Source: Bacillota bacterium (GTDB taxonomy: Bacteria > Bacillota > Clostridia > Lachnospirales > Lachnospiraceae). Taken from it: DNA of 50,413 bases. The translations under genes and the position numbers were made by a program. The DNA lies in contig JAEZFK010000045.1 of NCBI GenBank assembly GCA_023437715.1, positions 1 to 50,413 on the forward strand, in the 5' to 3' direction. The notes below the pieces were generated by a model. That model was not told where the DNA came from. It worked only from the letters and a program-made list of their open reading frames with translations, and ran no database searches. Of the stretch, positions 34,896 through 43,786 are shown piece after piece (position 1 is the stretch's first letter; every line of letters starts with the position of its first letter).

Positions 34896-34904
34896 TGATA
34901 TAAT
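34896..34904 (+). promoter_or_regulatory. Extended -10 promoter of the heptose operon
   Basis: TGATATAAT (34896-34904) is a perfect extended -10. A TTGTTC lies at 34879 but at only 14-bp spacing. It would start a transcript about 45 nt before hddC. Confidence 0.5.
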
Positions 34905-34955
34905 AACAACGTTTAGACGTATTGATCATGAAAATGGCAGCAGGAGGATAAGGGA

Positions 34956-35663
34956 ATGCAGGCAGTATTGCTGGCAGGCGGTCTGGGCACGCGGCTCCGG
35001 TCCGTGGTAAAGGACAGGCCAAAGCCAATGGCCCTGATTGAAGGGAAACCTTTTATGGAATATGTGGTATTGGAGCTGATCCGCCATGGGGTGACGGAGG
35101 TCATCTTTGCGGTAGGCTATAAGGGCTCCATGGTGGAAGAATATTTTAAGGACGGGACCCTGTGGGGAATCCGGACCTCCTATGCCTATGAAGAGGAGCT
35201 TTTAGGCACGGCAGGAGCCATTAAAAATGCGGGAAGCCAGGTGACGGAAGACCGGTTCCTGGTTTTAAATGCGGATACCTTTTACCAGCTGGACTATACC
35301 CGGCTCACCGATTTAAGCCGGGAGAGGGAGCTTGACATGGCTCTGGTTCTCCGGGAGGTGCCCGATGTGTCCCGCTATGGACAGGCTGTTTTAGAGGACG
35401 GCTGGCTGAAGTCCTTTGATGAGAAAATAGAGGAAAAATGTCCCGGAACCATAAATGGAGGCGTTTACCTGCTTCGCCGGTCCTTATTGGATGATATCCC
35501 GGAGGGAAAGGTATCTCTGGAGCACGACATGATCCCCAAATGGCTTTCCGAGGGAAAGAAGCTCGGGGGCATTGTCAATGACGGATATTTTATTGATATC
35601 GGAATCCCGGAGGATTATTACCGGTTTATAGAGGATGTACAGAAAGGACGGGTGAATTTATGA
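34956..35663 (+). CDS. hddC: D-glycero-D-manno-heptose 1-phosphate guanylyltransferase
   Basis: This 235-residue sugar-nucleotidyltransferase has the signature LLAGGLGTRLRSVVKDRPKPM (residues 5-25), the metal-site aspartate in LVLNADTFY and TINGGVYLL. In the pathway known from Aneurinibacillus S-layer glycans, HddC makes GDP-D-glycero-alpha-D-manno-heptose. The assignment is supported by HddA, GmhB and GmhA genes directly behind it. AGGAGG is 8 nt before the ATG. Alone it could be read as a mannose-1-phosphate-type transferase. Confidence 0.88.
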   Translation: MQAVLLAGGLGTRLRSVVKDRPKPMALIEGKPFMEYVVLELIRHGVTEVIFAVGYKGSMVEEYFKDGTLWGIRTSYAYEEELLGTAGAIKNAGSQVTEDRFLVLNADTFYQLDYTRLTDLSRERELDMALVLREVPDVSRYGQAVLEDGWLKSFDEKIEEKCPGTINGGVYLLRRSLLDDIPEGKVSLEHDMIPKWLSEGKKLGGIVNDGYFIDIGIPEDYYRFIEDVQKGRVNL

Positions 35664-36730
35664 TAATCAGAGGACGGGCCCCTCTGCGGGTCAGCTTCGG
35701 CGGCGGCGGAACCGATGTAGCCCCATTCTGCGTAGAGCAGGGAGGCGCCATCATCGGCAGCACCATAAACAAATACGCATACTGTTCCATTGTGCCCAGG
35801 GAGGATGACCAGATCATCGTTCATTCCCTGGACTTTGATATGACAGTCAAATACAACACCAAGGAAAACTACGTATACGACGGACGGCTGGACCTGGTAA
35901 CGGCGGCTCTGAAAGCCATGAATATCAAACAGGGCTGCGAGGTGTACCTACAGTGCGACGCCCCTCCCGGATCAGGCCTTGGGACCTCCTCCACCGTTAT
36001 GGTGGCTCTGCTCACCGCAATGGCCAAATGGAAAGGCGTGGAGCTGGACGGCTACGCCATGGCAGATCTGGCCTATCAGGTAGAGCGGGAGGACTTGAAA
36101 ATTGACGGCGGATACCAGGACCAGTATGCCGCAACCTTCGGTGGTTTTAACTTCATCGAATTCCACGGCCGCAATCAGGTGGTGGTCAACCCCCTGCGGA
36201 TAAAAAAGGAAATCATCCATGAGCTGCAGTACAATCTGCTGCTCTGCTATACGGGAAACATTCACGTGTCGGCCAACATCATCAAGGACCAGGTCATGAA
36301 TTACGAGAAAAAGGACCCCTTTGACGCCATGTGCGAGGTCAAGGCCCTGGCCTATGCCATGAAGGACGAGCTTCTTAAGGGCAATTTATACAGCTTCGGA
36401 AAGCTTTTGGATTACGGCTGGAGGAGCAAGAAGCGCATGAGCAGCAAAATCACCACGCCTCAGATCGACGAGCTTTACGAGGAGGCCTTAAAGGCCGGGG
36501 CCCTGGGCGGAAAGCTTCTGGGAGCAGGCGGAGGCGGCTTCCTTCTGGTATACTGTCCTTACAACGTTCGCCATAAGGTGGCGGCCCGCATGGAAGCGGC
36601 GGGAGGACAGCTTACGGACTGGAACTTTGAACTGAGGGGAGCCCAGGCCTGGATAACCGATGAAAAACGCTGGGATTACCAGGAGGTAAAGGTTTCCATT
36701 CCGGACGGAGAATACCGTTTTAAGCTGTAG
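35660..36730 (+). CDS. hddA: D-glycero-D-manno-heptose 7-phosphate kinase
   Basis: This 356-residue GHMP kinase would phosphorylate heptose 7-phosphate at C1. It begins with RGRAPLRVSFGGGGTDV, has the GHMP ATP loop PPGSGLGTSSTVMVAL near residue 100 and the C-terminal GGKLLGAGGGGFLL. The GGGTDV start is typical of HddA and of related FKP/GlmK-like kinases. It overlaps hddC by 4 bp (ATGA), so translation is probably coupled. Confidence 0.91.
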   Translation: MIIRGRAPLRVSFGGGGTDVAPFCVEQGGAIIGSTINKYAYCSIVPREDDQIIVHSLDFDMTVKYNTKENYVYDGRLDLVTAALKAMNIKQGCEVYLQCDAPPGSGLGTSSTVMVALLTAMAKWKGVELDGYAMADLAYQVEREDLKIDGGYQDQYAATFGGFNFIEFHGRNQVVVNPLRIKKEIIHELQYNLLLCYTGNIHVSANIIKDQVMNYEKKDPFDAMCEVKALAYAMKDELLKGNLYSFGKLLDYGWRSKKRMSSKITTPQIDELYEEALKAGALGGKLLGAGGGGFLLVYCPYNVRHKVAARMEAAGGQLTDWNFELRGAQAWITDEKRWDYQEVKVSIPDGEYRFKL

Positions 36731-36757
36731 CTGTAAGAAAATATTTTAGGAGAGCCC

Positions 36758-37345
36758 ATGGATAAGATCGTATTTTTAGACCGGGACGGAACCATTAACG
36801 AGGAAGTGGAATACTTGCACCGGGCCGAAGACCTAAAGCTGCTTCCGGGAGTGGCCGGAGCCCTAAGGCGGCTTAAGGACCAGGGCTTTAAGCTTGTGGT
36901 GGTCACCAATCAGGCGGGAGTGGCGAGAGGGTATTATAGGGAAGAGGATGTAATCGCCCTTCACCAGTACTTAAACAGTCTCCTTGCTGAAGATGGGGCG
37001 GAAATCGACCGTTTCTTTTACTGCCCCCACCATCCGACCCATGGAATCGGAGAGTACCGCAGGGAATGCCATTGCAGAAAGCCGGAGACCGGAATGTTTG
37101 AAATGGCGGAAAAGTATTTTAAGGTGGACAAGGCCCGTTCATTTATGATCGGAGATAAGCTTCTGGACACGGAAGCGGGAAGACGGTACGGAGTGACCGC
37201 AGTTCTCGTGGGAACTGGCTATGGAAAGGAATTGTATGACGGCCTCACCGATGAGCAGAAAAAGAATTCTTTCGATCATTATGCCCCGGCCATGAAAGAA
37301 GCCGCGGATTGGATATTGAACAGAGAAAAAGAATGGAATGGGTGA
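36758..37345 (+). CDS. gmhB: D-glycero-D-manno-heptose 1,7-bisphosphate 7-phosphatase
   Basis: This 195-residue HAD phosphatase has nucleophile and acid aspartates in FLDRDGTINEE (D8, D10), VVTNQAGVARGYY, and the zinc-binding stretch CPHHP with CHCRKPETGM. GDKLLDTEAGRRYG follows. It removes the 7-phosphate before nucleotide activation. AGGAGA precedes the ATG. Length and motifs are standard for GmhB. Confidence 0.93.
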   Translation: MDKIVFLDRDGTINEEVEYLHRAEDLKLLPGVAGALRRLKDQGFKLVVVTNQAGVARGYYREEDVIALHQYLNSLLAEDGAEIDRFFYCPHHPTHGIGEYRRECHCRKPETGMFEMAEKYFKVDKARSFMIGDKLLDTEAGRRYGVTAVLVGTGYGKELYDGLTDEQKKNSFDHYAPAMKEAADWILNREKEWNG

Positions 37346-37396
37346 AAACGCTGTACCCATACCTGTATGTACTGTGAAGAATGAATGGAGGAAAAC

Positions 37397-38032
37397 ATGG
37401 AGCCTGTAATGTATTTAGAAGAGCTTGTGGAACGCTATCCGGCACTGGGTCAGGTAAAAGACCAGATTCTGGAGGCTTATAAGATTTTAGAGGCATGCTA
37501 TGAAAACGGCGGAAAGCTTCTGATCGCAGGAAACGGCGGAAGCTGTGCCGATGCAGAGCACATTGTAGGAGAGCTGATGAAAGGCTTTGTAAAACGCCGC
37601 CCTGTTTCCCGGGACTTTGCCGAAGCCCTTTTGGAGGCGGATCCAAAACGGGGAGAGGAGCTGGCAAAAAAGCTTCAGGGAGGCCTTCCCGCCATTTCCC
37701 TGACCGGACATCCCAGCCTTTCCACCGCCTATTTAAATGACGTGGACGGTGATTTAATCTATGCCCAGCAGACCTGTGGATACGGAAAAAAGGGAGACGT
37801 ATTTCTCGGCCTTTCCACCTCAGGCAATGCGCGGAATATTATGTATGCCATGGCGGCGGCCAAGGCTCTCGGAATGAAGACCATTGGCTTAACGGGAAAG
37901 GACGGAGGAGAGTTAAAAAAGGCGGCAGACGTGGCGATTGTTGTCCCGGAAAATGAAACCTTTAAAATTCAGGAGCTCCACCTTCCGGTTTATCATGCCC
38001 TCTGCCTGATGCTGGAGGAACGGTTCTTTTAA
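37397..38032 (+). CDS. gmhA: Sedoheptulose 7-phosphate isomerase
   Basis: This 211-residue SIS-domain enzyme has LLIAGNGGSCADAEHIVGEL near the N-terminus, LSTSGNARNIMYAM in the second phosphosugar site, and the closing IQELHLPVYHALCLMLEE with catalytic His. It converts sedoheptulose 7-phosphate to D-glycero-D-manno-heptose 7-phosphate, the first pathway step. I chose ATG 37397 because GGAGG (37387-37391) is 5 nt upstream; ATG 37385 overlaps that site. Confidence 0.93.
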   Translation: MEPVMYLEELVERYPALGQVKDQILEAYKILEACYENGGKLLIAGNGGSCADAEHIVGELMKGFVKRRPVSRDFAEALLEADPKRGEELAKKLQGGLPAISLTGHPSLSTAYLNDVDGDLIYAQQTCGYGKKGDVFLGLSTSGNARNIMYAMAAAKALGMKTIGLTGKDGGELKKAADVAIVVPENETFKIQELHLPVYHALCLMLEERFF

Positions 38033-38107
38033 AGCACCCTGAGTGCATACGGATACGTCTGATCAAGGGGCGGCCCTGCTCAGAAAATATGGAGGAAAGA
38101 GGAAACG

Positions 38108-39934
38108 ATGGAAGAGAGACAATGGAAAGCTGAATGGAAGAATGAGGTCATCGCCGCTGTGCTTTTGCTGGCGTTTGCCTTTTTCATCAACAGGGGGATT
38201 GAGATCAAGGGGCTGTATATGGACGACCTTTACTTATGGTCCTGCTATGGAGAGCAGTCTTTCCGCCAGTTCGTATTTCCCCTGGGAAGCACCAGGTTCC
38301 GCTTTGTATACTATCTGGCATCCTGGCTGGAGCTCATGGTGGTGGGAAGCCATATCGGCTGGTTCGTGCCCATTAACATCCTTTTAAATACCTGCATCGC
38401 CTATACGGTATACCGGTTCGGAAAACGGTTATCAGGCGGCAGATGGCTCATAGGCTTTCTGACCGGCATCCTGTACCTGCTTTCCCGGATGTCCTACTAT
38501 CAGATCAGCCAGGTATACGGCCTGATGGAAAGCCTGGCACTGTGGGCGGCCATAGGCATTTTCTACTGCCTCTACCGCTATGTGACAGAGGAAGCGGGCA
38601 GAAAAAGCCTGGTGCACTGGGCCGTTGGACTGTATTTTTCCGCCTGCTTCATCCATGAGCGCTACATGGTCCTGCTCCCGCTGTTTTACGCTGCCTTTCT
38701 CATAAAAAAGGAAAAGCGCAGGGCCCCGTGGCTTGAGATCACCGCGGCTTTTCTGGCGGTCCAGGTCATCCGCTTTTTTACCATCGGAAACCTGTCTCCC
38801 GCGGGAACAGGCGGAACAACGGTTGCGGATACTTTCAGTATTTCCGGCGCATTCCGCTTTGCTCTAAGCCAGGTGCTCTATATCTTCGGCATCAACGCAG
38901 GCCCCAGTCATTTAAGCGGCTTAAGCTGGGGAGAGTCTCCGGTCTGGATCCATATTTTTGTGGTATTTGCAGATATTTTTCTTCTGATCATGACCGTGGT
39001 TTTTCTGGTGTCTGTCATAAAAGACCGGAAACGTCTTAAGGAACGGCTGTCGGTCCTTTGCCTGTTTCTCCTTTTTATCGCCATGTGCATCGCCTCTTCC
39101 AGCGTGACCATCCGTGTGGAAACCCGCTGGATCTACGTATCCATGACCGCCGCCTGGCTCTTTGCCGCCTATATGTGCGGAGCGGTGGCGCCTAAAAAAG
39201 AGCCGGGAATGAAGCTTACAAAGCCCATTCTCTACTGTGGCCTGTTCCTGCTATACGGCATTCTCATGGTTCCTGTGGAAAGCTTTTACCGGGGAAAATA
39301 CGAAAACCTGTACTACTGGTCCAATCAGCTCCGGTACAATTCTCTTGCAGAGGAAACCTATGAAAAATACGGAGATGCCATATTCGGAAAAAAAATCTAC
39401 ATTATCGGCAATTCCTATGAAATGAGCGAATTCACCGCCGATACTTTTTTCAAGACCTTTGACAAAAAGCGGCAGGCCGAAGGCACAGAGGTGAATTTCA
39501 TCCAGTCCATCCATGACATCGGACTGGTGACCCCCAATATGCTCATTCTCCGGGAAGAACCGGCCCATAATGCCTTTCAGGATATTACGGATTTTGTCCG
39601 CAACATAAAACTGGAGACGGTTTACGGCTACTATGAGGACGGGTGGCTGGATGAAAGCGCCAAGATCCGGGTTATGGCAGGAAAAGAGGGCAGGATTGCC
39701 TTAAAATTCTACTACCCCGGTGAAATCACCGGCCAGGAACACATAACCGTGACCGTTGACGGAAAAGAAGAACAGGTCATTCCCATCGGTTCCAACATCG
39801 TTAACGCCGAAATTGAGGCCTCCCCTTTCCAGATTACGGAACTGGCCTTTGAAAGCAACTTTTTCTATAAGGATGCCTCTGAGCAGAGAGGGGAGAAGCG
39901 CCTTTCCGTCGTTGCCGAGGTGACGGCAAATTAA
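38108..39934 (+). CDS. Large polytopic membrane protein, GT-C-like (608 aa)
   Basis: I do not recognise a named family. The protein has about 10-12 hydrophobic helices in the first ~420 residues and an acidic pair in the first loop (GLYMDDLYLW, D39-D40). The latter is where GT-C glycosyltransferases carry their catalytic residue. The last ~180 residues are soluble and mixed alpha/beta, ending in a beta-rich segment. It probably transfers a sugar from a polyprenyl-phosphate donor outside the membrane. AGGAAAGAGGAAA precedes the ATG, within a diverged copy of the intergenic repeat (38035-38107). The GtrB-like gene at 43765 could make its donor. Confidence 0.7.
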   Translation: MEERQWKAEWKNEVIAAVLLLAFAFFINRGIEIKGLYMDDLYLWSCYGEQSFRQFVFPLGSTRFRFVYYLASWLELMVVGSHIGWFVPINILLNTCIAYTVYRFGKRLSGGRWLIGFLTGILYLLSRMSYYQISQVYGLMESLALWAAIGIFYCLYRYVTEEAGRKSLVHWAVGLYFSACFIHERYMVLLPLFYAAFLIKKEKRRAPWLEITAAFLAVQVIRFFTIGNLSPAGTGGTTVADTFSISGAFRFALSQVLYIFGINAGPSHLSGLSWGESPVWIHIFVVFADIFLLIMTVVFLVSVIKDRKRLKERLSVLCLFLLFIAMCIASSSVTIRVETRWIYVSMTAAWLFAAYMCGAVAPKKEPGMKLTKPILYCGLFLLYGILMVPVESFYRGKYENLYYWSNQLRYNSLAEETYEKYGDAIFGKKIYIIGNSYEMSEFTADTFFKTFDKKRQAEGTEVNFIQSIHDIGLVTPNMLILREEPAHNAFQDITDFVRNIKLETVYGYYEDGWLDESAKIRVMAGKEGRIALKFYYPGEITGQEHITVTVDGKEEQVIPIGSNIVNAEIEASPFQITELAFESNFFYKDASEQRGEKRLSVVAEVTAN

Positions 39935-39961
39935 GGAAGCGTCCACAGAATAGAGGAAAAA

Positions 39962-41347
39962 ATGAATCGTAAATATTTATATTATGCATTCCCCCTTTTG
40001 GGCACGGCTTTGGTGCTCTGGTACGTTTTTTCGGCCACCTGCGACGGGATTTATTCGGATTATGTCCGCCTTGTAAACAGCTATCTTCCCGATGTGTGGA
40101 ATCCGGCCAAGTTCTTTGTGCCGGATATCCTCACCAGGATTCCCATTAATTACCTGGGAAGGATCATCAATGTCGCCCTTTTTGAATACAACACCATGTT
40201 TGACCGGGTCCTGGGCGTTCTTGCTCTGGGCCTTTCCGGCGCAGTGCTGGCAGGCTATTGCTGCCGGAAAAAGGTTTCCCTTGTCTGGTTTGCCCTTTTT
40301 ATGGCAGTCCTTTTCAGCCTCAATAAATGGGAGATGCTGGACAACGGAAGCGGCTGGACCCATTTTTTATCCTTTGTCTGCTTCTATTACCATTATGAGC
40401 TTTTGGACCGTGTGTGGAGCGGTCAGGAGAAAAAACACGACCATGGAAAGCTTATGGTCCTGCCTTTCCTCACCACACTGTTCATCGCCGGCCCTTACTG
40501 CGCGATTTACTCCGTGACGGTCATTCTGGCCTGCGGCCTGATGCTTCTTTTAAAAAGGCGTGGCCGGAGAGGACCTTTCCTCCTGTACGGTCTCTGCACC
40601 CTTATCCCCCTGCTTCTGTACCTTTGGAGCAATTCCTATGCGGTAGAGGATCATGCAGCTCCGGCAGAGGTATCCCTTTTCACCCAGCTAAAGGAAACAC
40701 CGGGATTTTTTGTGCGCTTCTTTGTAAAATCCTTTTCTTCCATGGTTGTGGGCGGAGAGAGGGCGGAGGAAATCTTTCACACCAATATGCCCTTTCTGGT
40801 TCTTGGAGCCCTTGTTATCCTGCTGTACGTCCTTGCCCTGTGGTACAACTGGCGCTACCGCCTGTATGAGGAAACCCTCTTTCCGGCGCTACTCCTTGTA
40901 TCCGGCGGCTTAAACCATGTGCTGATTCTGGTGTCAAGATGGATCTTTCTCCAGGAAAATTACGGCTTAAGCTCCAGATATGCCCTGCAGTTCCAGGCCG
41001 GCATCCTGGGGATTCTTCTGACCTTTGCCCTGGTGCTGAGAAAGAAGAGAGCAAGGACGGATGCTCCCCTGCGGATTGCCGCAGCCGCAGCCTGCGCCCT
41101 CTTTCTGCTGGGAAACTGCTACACCACCTACATAGAGGTGAAAAAGGCTCCTGCCCGGAAAGACAATTACGAAACAAGGGCAGAGCTGGCCTTAAGCTTT
41201 GAGCAGCATACCGATGACGAGCTCCGTGGAGGCTTTGAATACCGGACGACCAGGCCGGACAGCGGTGAAAAGGTACGGACCGCTTTAACCATTTTAAAAG
41301 AAAATGGGTACAGCGTATTCCGCCCCGGATTTAAACAGGAAAAATGA
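39962..41347 (+). CDS. Polytopic membrane protein, GT-C-like (461 aa)
   Basis: No specific family was recognised. About 10-11 hydrophobic helices span nearly the whole length, with a short hydrophilic C-terminus (from about 410). Acidic residues occur in the first extracytoplasmic loop (CDGIYSDYVRLVN, about 27-39), as in GT-C enzymes. AGAGGAAAAA precedes the ATG; the gene lies 28 bp after the previous one and 16 bp before the next. It may instead be a Wzy-like polymerase or ligase, which cannot be told apart by eye. Confidence 0.65.
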   Translation: MNRKYLYYAFPLLGTALVLWYVFSATCDGIYSDYVRLVNSYLPDVWNPAKFFVPDILTRIPINYLGRIINVALFEYNTMFDRVLGVLALGLSGAVLAGYCCRKKVSLVWFALFMAVLFSLNKWEMLDNGSGWTHFLSFVCFYYHYELLDRVWSGQEKKHDHGKLMVLPFLTTLFIAGPYCAIYSVTVILACGLMLLLKRRGRRGPFLLYGLCTLIPLLLYLWSNSYAVEDHAAPAEVSLFTQLKETPGFFVRFFVKSFSSMVVGGERAEEIFHTNMPFLVLGALVILLYVLALWYNWRYRLYEETLFPALLLVSGGLNHVLILVSRWIFLQENYGLSSRYALQFQAGILGILLTFALVLRKKRARTDAPLRIAAAAACALFLLGNCYTTYIEVKKAPARKDNYETRAELALSFEQHTDDELRGGFEYRTTRPDSGEKVRTALTILKENGYSVFRPGFKQEK

Positions 41348-41362
41348 TAGTCGGAGGCAGCT

Positions 41363-43786
41363 ATGAATCGATCACAAAAACGCCGCCTGGGAGTCTTTCT
41401 GTTCATGGGACTTTCGGCGGCAGCGATCCTCTATTCCCTGGACCGGATTTTAGACCAGGAAGCGTTCCAGTGGATCATGGGACAGAGCGAATATAAGACC
41501 ATGATGGCAGAGACGGCAGAGCTGTTTGCTGCTTTCTGTTTGTCTGGCTTTCTTCTTCCAAAGAACTGGCAGAAGCTTGCTGCAGCAATTCTTATAACTT
41601 CTGTCTTTCTATGGGCCCATATGGCGTTTACTCCCGTGGCTGTCACTGGCCTGTATACTGCATACATCCTGTTCTTCGGCCGTTTCCTCCGGGTCCGCTT
41701 ATTTAAGCTGCCTCAAAAGGATGGGCCTGCCTCAGACTTTCTCACAGGCTCTGCATTCCTTTTAGGGGCATTCTGCCTCATGTCCGCAGTCGGCATTGGA
41801 GCTATTGAATATTTAACGGTCTTTGTTTTTGCCAGCGCCGGTATTCTGATACTTTTGAAAAAAGTTTCCTATGCAGATCCGGGAAAAAGGCCTGGAATCT
41901 TTTTTAAAGATTCCAGGACCATAACCTCCAAAACCATAACCTCCAAAACCATAACCTCCAAAACCATAGCCTCCAAGACCATAGCCTCCAAAGCCATAAA
42001 CCCCAAAATCATAAGCCCAAGTTCCCTCAGCGCCAAGGAAATCTTTCTTCTGGCCTTTCTCTTAACTATGCTGTGCCTCCAGGCAGGACGCCTGAATATT
42101 GCCATGGATTACGACAGCCTGTGGTATGGCGTCCGGTCCCGGTATATCCTGGATAATGGCCACGGAATCTACGAAAATATGGGAACTATCGGCATTGTCT
42201 ATACCTATTCCAAAGGCTTTGAAGTGCTGACTCTGCCCTTATGCCAGCTCCCCTCCTACAGCTTTGTGACCGCCATAAACCTGTGGCTGGCGGGAGGCGT
42301 TCTTTACTTAGGATATAAAATCGGTCTTTTCTTCATGAAACGGGAACAGGCATTTTTCTTAGCCGCCCTTCTTTCCGGGGTTCCCGGCATTATGAACATG
42401 GCCGTTACTGCTAAAAGCGATATGATGACCCTTCTCATTCAGGAAATTATGGTCTATTATCTGCTCTGCTATATAAAGGCAGGAAGACAGTCCTGGCGCT
42501 ATCTGGCCTATGCCCTGTCCGCTTATCTTGTCACCCTGACCTTAAAACCCACGGCTCTGGTCTTTTCAACCGCTGTTTTCGGGATGGCCTTTCTCTTCTT
42601 CCTATGGAAAGGCTTTTTCCCCCAGCTGGGCAGGGAAAAGCAGAATAAGGAGGCTCTTGCGGTAATCGCAGTCTCCATGCTGGCTCTGGCAGGAATCTGG
42701 GCAAGAACTGTGGTAATAACCGGACTTCCTTTTACCTCCGTATTTTCTTCCCTGCTGACAAAAGCGGGATTTCATATGAAATATCCCTTTGAGGCCGGTC
42801 TCATTCCCAACATAACGGCTGGAAAAGGGTTCGGAGAGAAGCTTTGGCAGCTTGCAAGCCGTTTGTATGGCATTTTCTTCTGCCCTGTGGGCCCGGATAT
42901 GGATCATGTCATTCTGGCCTGGGGCGGATATATGTTGTTTTTTCTCCTGCTTTTGTGGATTACAAGCTGTTTTTGCGGCAAAAATGTGGATAGAGGAGAG
43001 AAAAAGGATCTGTCTCTTTTTTTAAAAACGATTTACATCCCCTTTTTAGCCGTAAATTTCATCAGCCTTGTCATGCTCACCCAGGTTGACGGAAACTATT
43101 TCATGCTCCTTTATGTGCTGACCGCGGTCTCTGTCCTGAAAGCCGCGGCCCAGGCCGGAGAAAAGACCCTGTGGCGCGGCGCCATGGCCGCCGGAGCGTG
43201 GATTCTCCTGTTTTCCGTATTTTTCACCTCCATGACAAACTGGAGCTGGAGCCTGGGCTTTACCCCTGTGTCATTCCGGCACAAGGGCTATTACAATCAC
43301 CAGGAAGCAGCCAGAGAGGATATGGCGTCCAAGGGAAATGAGAAGATCTGGAATCTTCTTGCCCAAAACCCCGAAACACGGCTCATAGCCGTGGGAGACC
43401 ACCCCGCTGTGCTGGCATTCCCCTGCAGCGCTCAATCCTATGATGATATTACGGGCGTATGGGGAAATGTAACCCTGGTCAAGAAAATGGATTATTTCGT
43501 ACAATTCATGGACTACGCCAAAACAGATTACGTCTACCTCCAGGCAGGCTACGCAGGGGAGGAAAGCCGTTCTTACACCCTGGTCAGGGATTTGATCGAA
43601 TGGGGAAAGCTGGTCCCCGTCCTTTATGAAGACGGAAATCTCCTGGCAGCAGTAGAAGTGAGGGGAGAACGCAGCGAAAGTTCCGTCCGGGCATTGACAG
43701 AATTTGAACAATGTTATATAAAAAAGGAAACAAATGAAAAGCAACAGCACGAGGAGCAAACCATATGGAAAAAACATTATCTGTAG
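41363..43786 (+). CDS. Polytopic membrane protein with 5-residue tandem repeat loop (807 aa)
   Basis: The family is not certain; the pattern of about 14 hydrophobic helices plus a C-terminal soluble region (from about 650) resembles GT-C/PMT-like glycosyltransferases. MDYDSLWYGVRSRYIL near 250 may carry the acidic catalytic residue. A loop at about residues 186-220 holds tandem TITSK/TIASK pentapeptides encoded by 15-bp repeats beside a perfect DNA hairpin (41891-41917). GGAGG is 5 nt before the ATG. The stop overlaps the GtrB-like gene by 22 bp, suggesting functional linkage. Confidence 0.7.
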   Translation: MNRSQKRRLGVFLFMGLSAAAILYSLDRILDQEAFQWIMGQSEYKTMMAETAELFAAFCLSGFLLPKNWQKLAAAILITSVFLWAHMAFTPVAVTGLYTAYILFFGRFLRVRLFKLPQKDGPASDFLTGSAFLLGAFCLMSAVGIGAIEYLTVFVFASAGILILLKKVSYADPGKRPGIFFKDSRTITSKTITSKTITSKTIASKTIASKAINPKIISPSSLSAKEIFLLAFLLTMLCLQAGRLNIAMDYDSLWYGVRSRYILDNGHGIYENMGTIGIVYTYSKGFEVLTLPLCQLPSYSFVTAINLWLAGGVLYLGYKIGLFFMKREQAFFLAALLSGVPGIMNMAVTAKSDMMTLLIQEIMVYYLLCYIKAGRQSWRYLAYALSAYLVTLTLKPTALVFSTAVFGMAFLFFLWKGFFPQLGREKQNKEALAVIAVSMLALAGIWARTVVITGLPFTSVFSSLLTKAGFHMKYPFEAGLIPNITAGKGFGEKLWQLASRLYGIFFCPVGPDMDHVILAWGGYMLFFLLLLWITSCFCGKNVDRGEKKDLSLFLKTIYIPFLAVNFISLVMLTQVDGNYFMLLYVLTAVSVLKAAAQAGEKTLWRGAMAAGAWILLFSVFFTSMTNWSWSLGFTPVSFRHKGYYNHQEAAREDMASKGNEKIWNLLAQNPETRLIAVGDHPAVLAFPCSAQSYDDITGVWGNVTLVKKMDYFVQFMDYAKTDYVYLQAGYAGEESRSYTLVRDLIEWGKLVPVLYEDGNLLAAVEVRGERSESSVRALTEFEQCYIKKETNEKQQHEEQTIWKKHYL
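41891..42022 (+). repeat. Intragenic hairpin plus 15-bp tandem repeats
   Basis: CCTGGAATCTTT (41891-41902) and AAAGATTCCAGG (41906-41917) form a perfect 12-bp stem with a TTT loop. Directly after it come 15-bp units of ACCATAACCTCCAAA starting at 41918, 41933, 41948, 41963 and 41978, then two degenerate units. Because the unit is 15 bp, copy-number change keeps the reading frame and alters only loop length. Confidence 0.9.
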
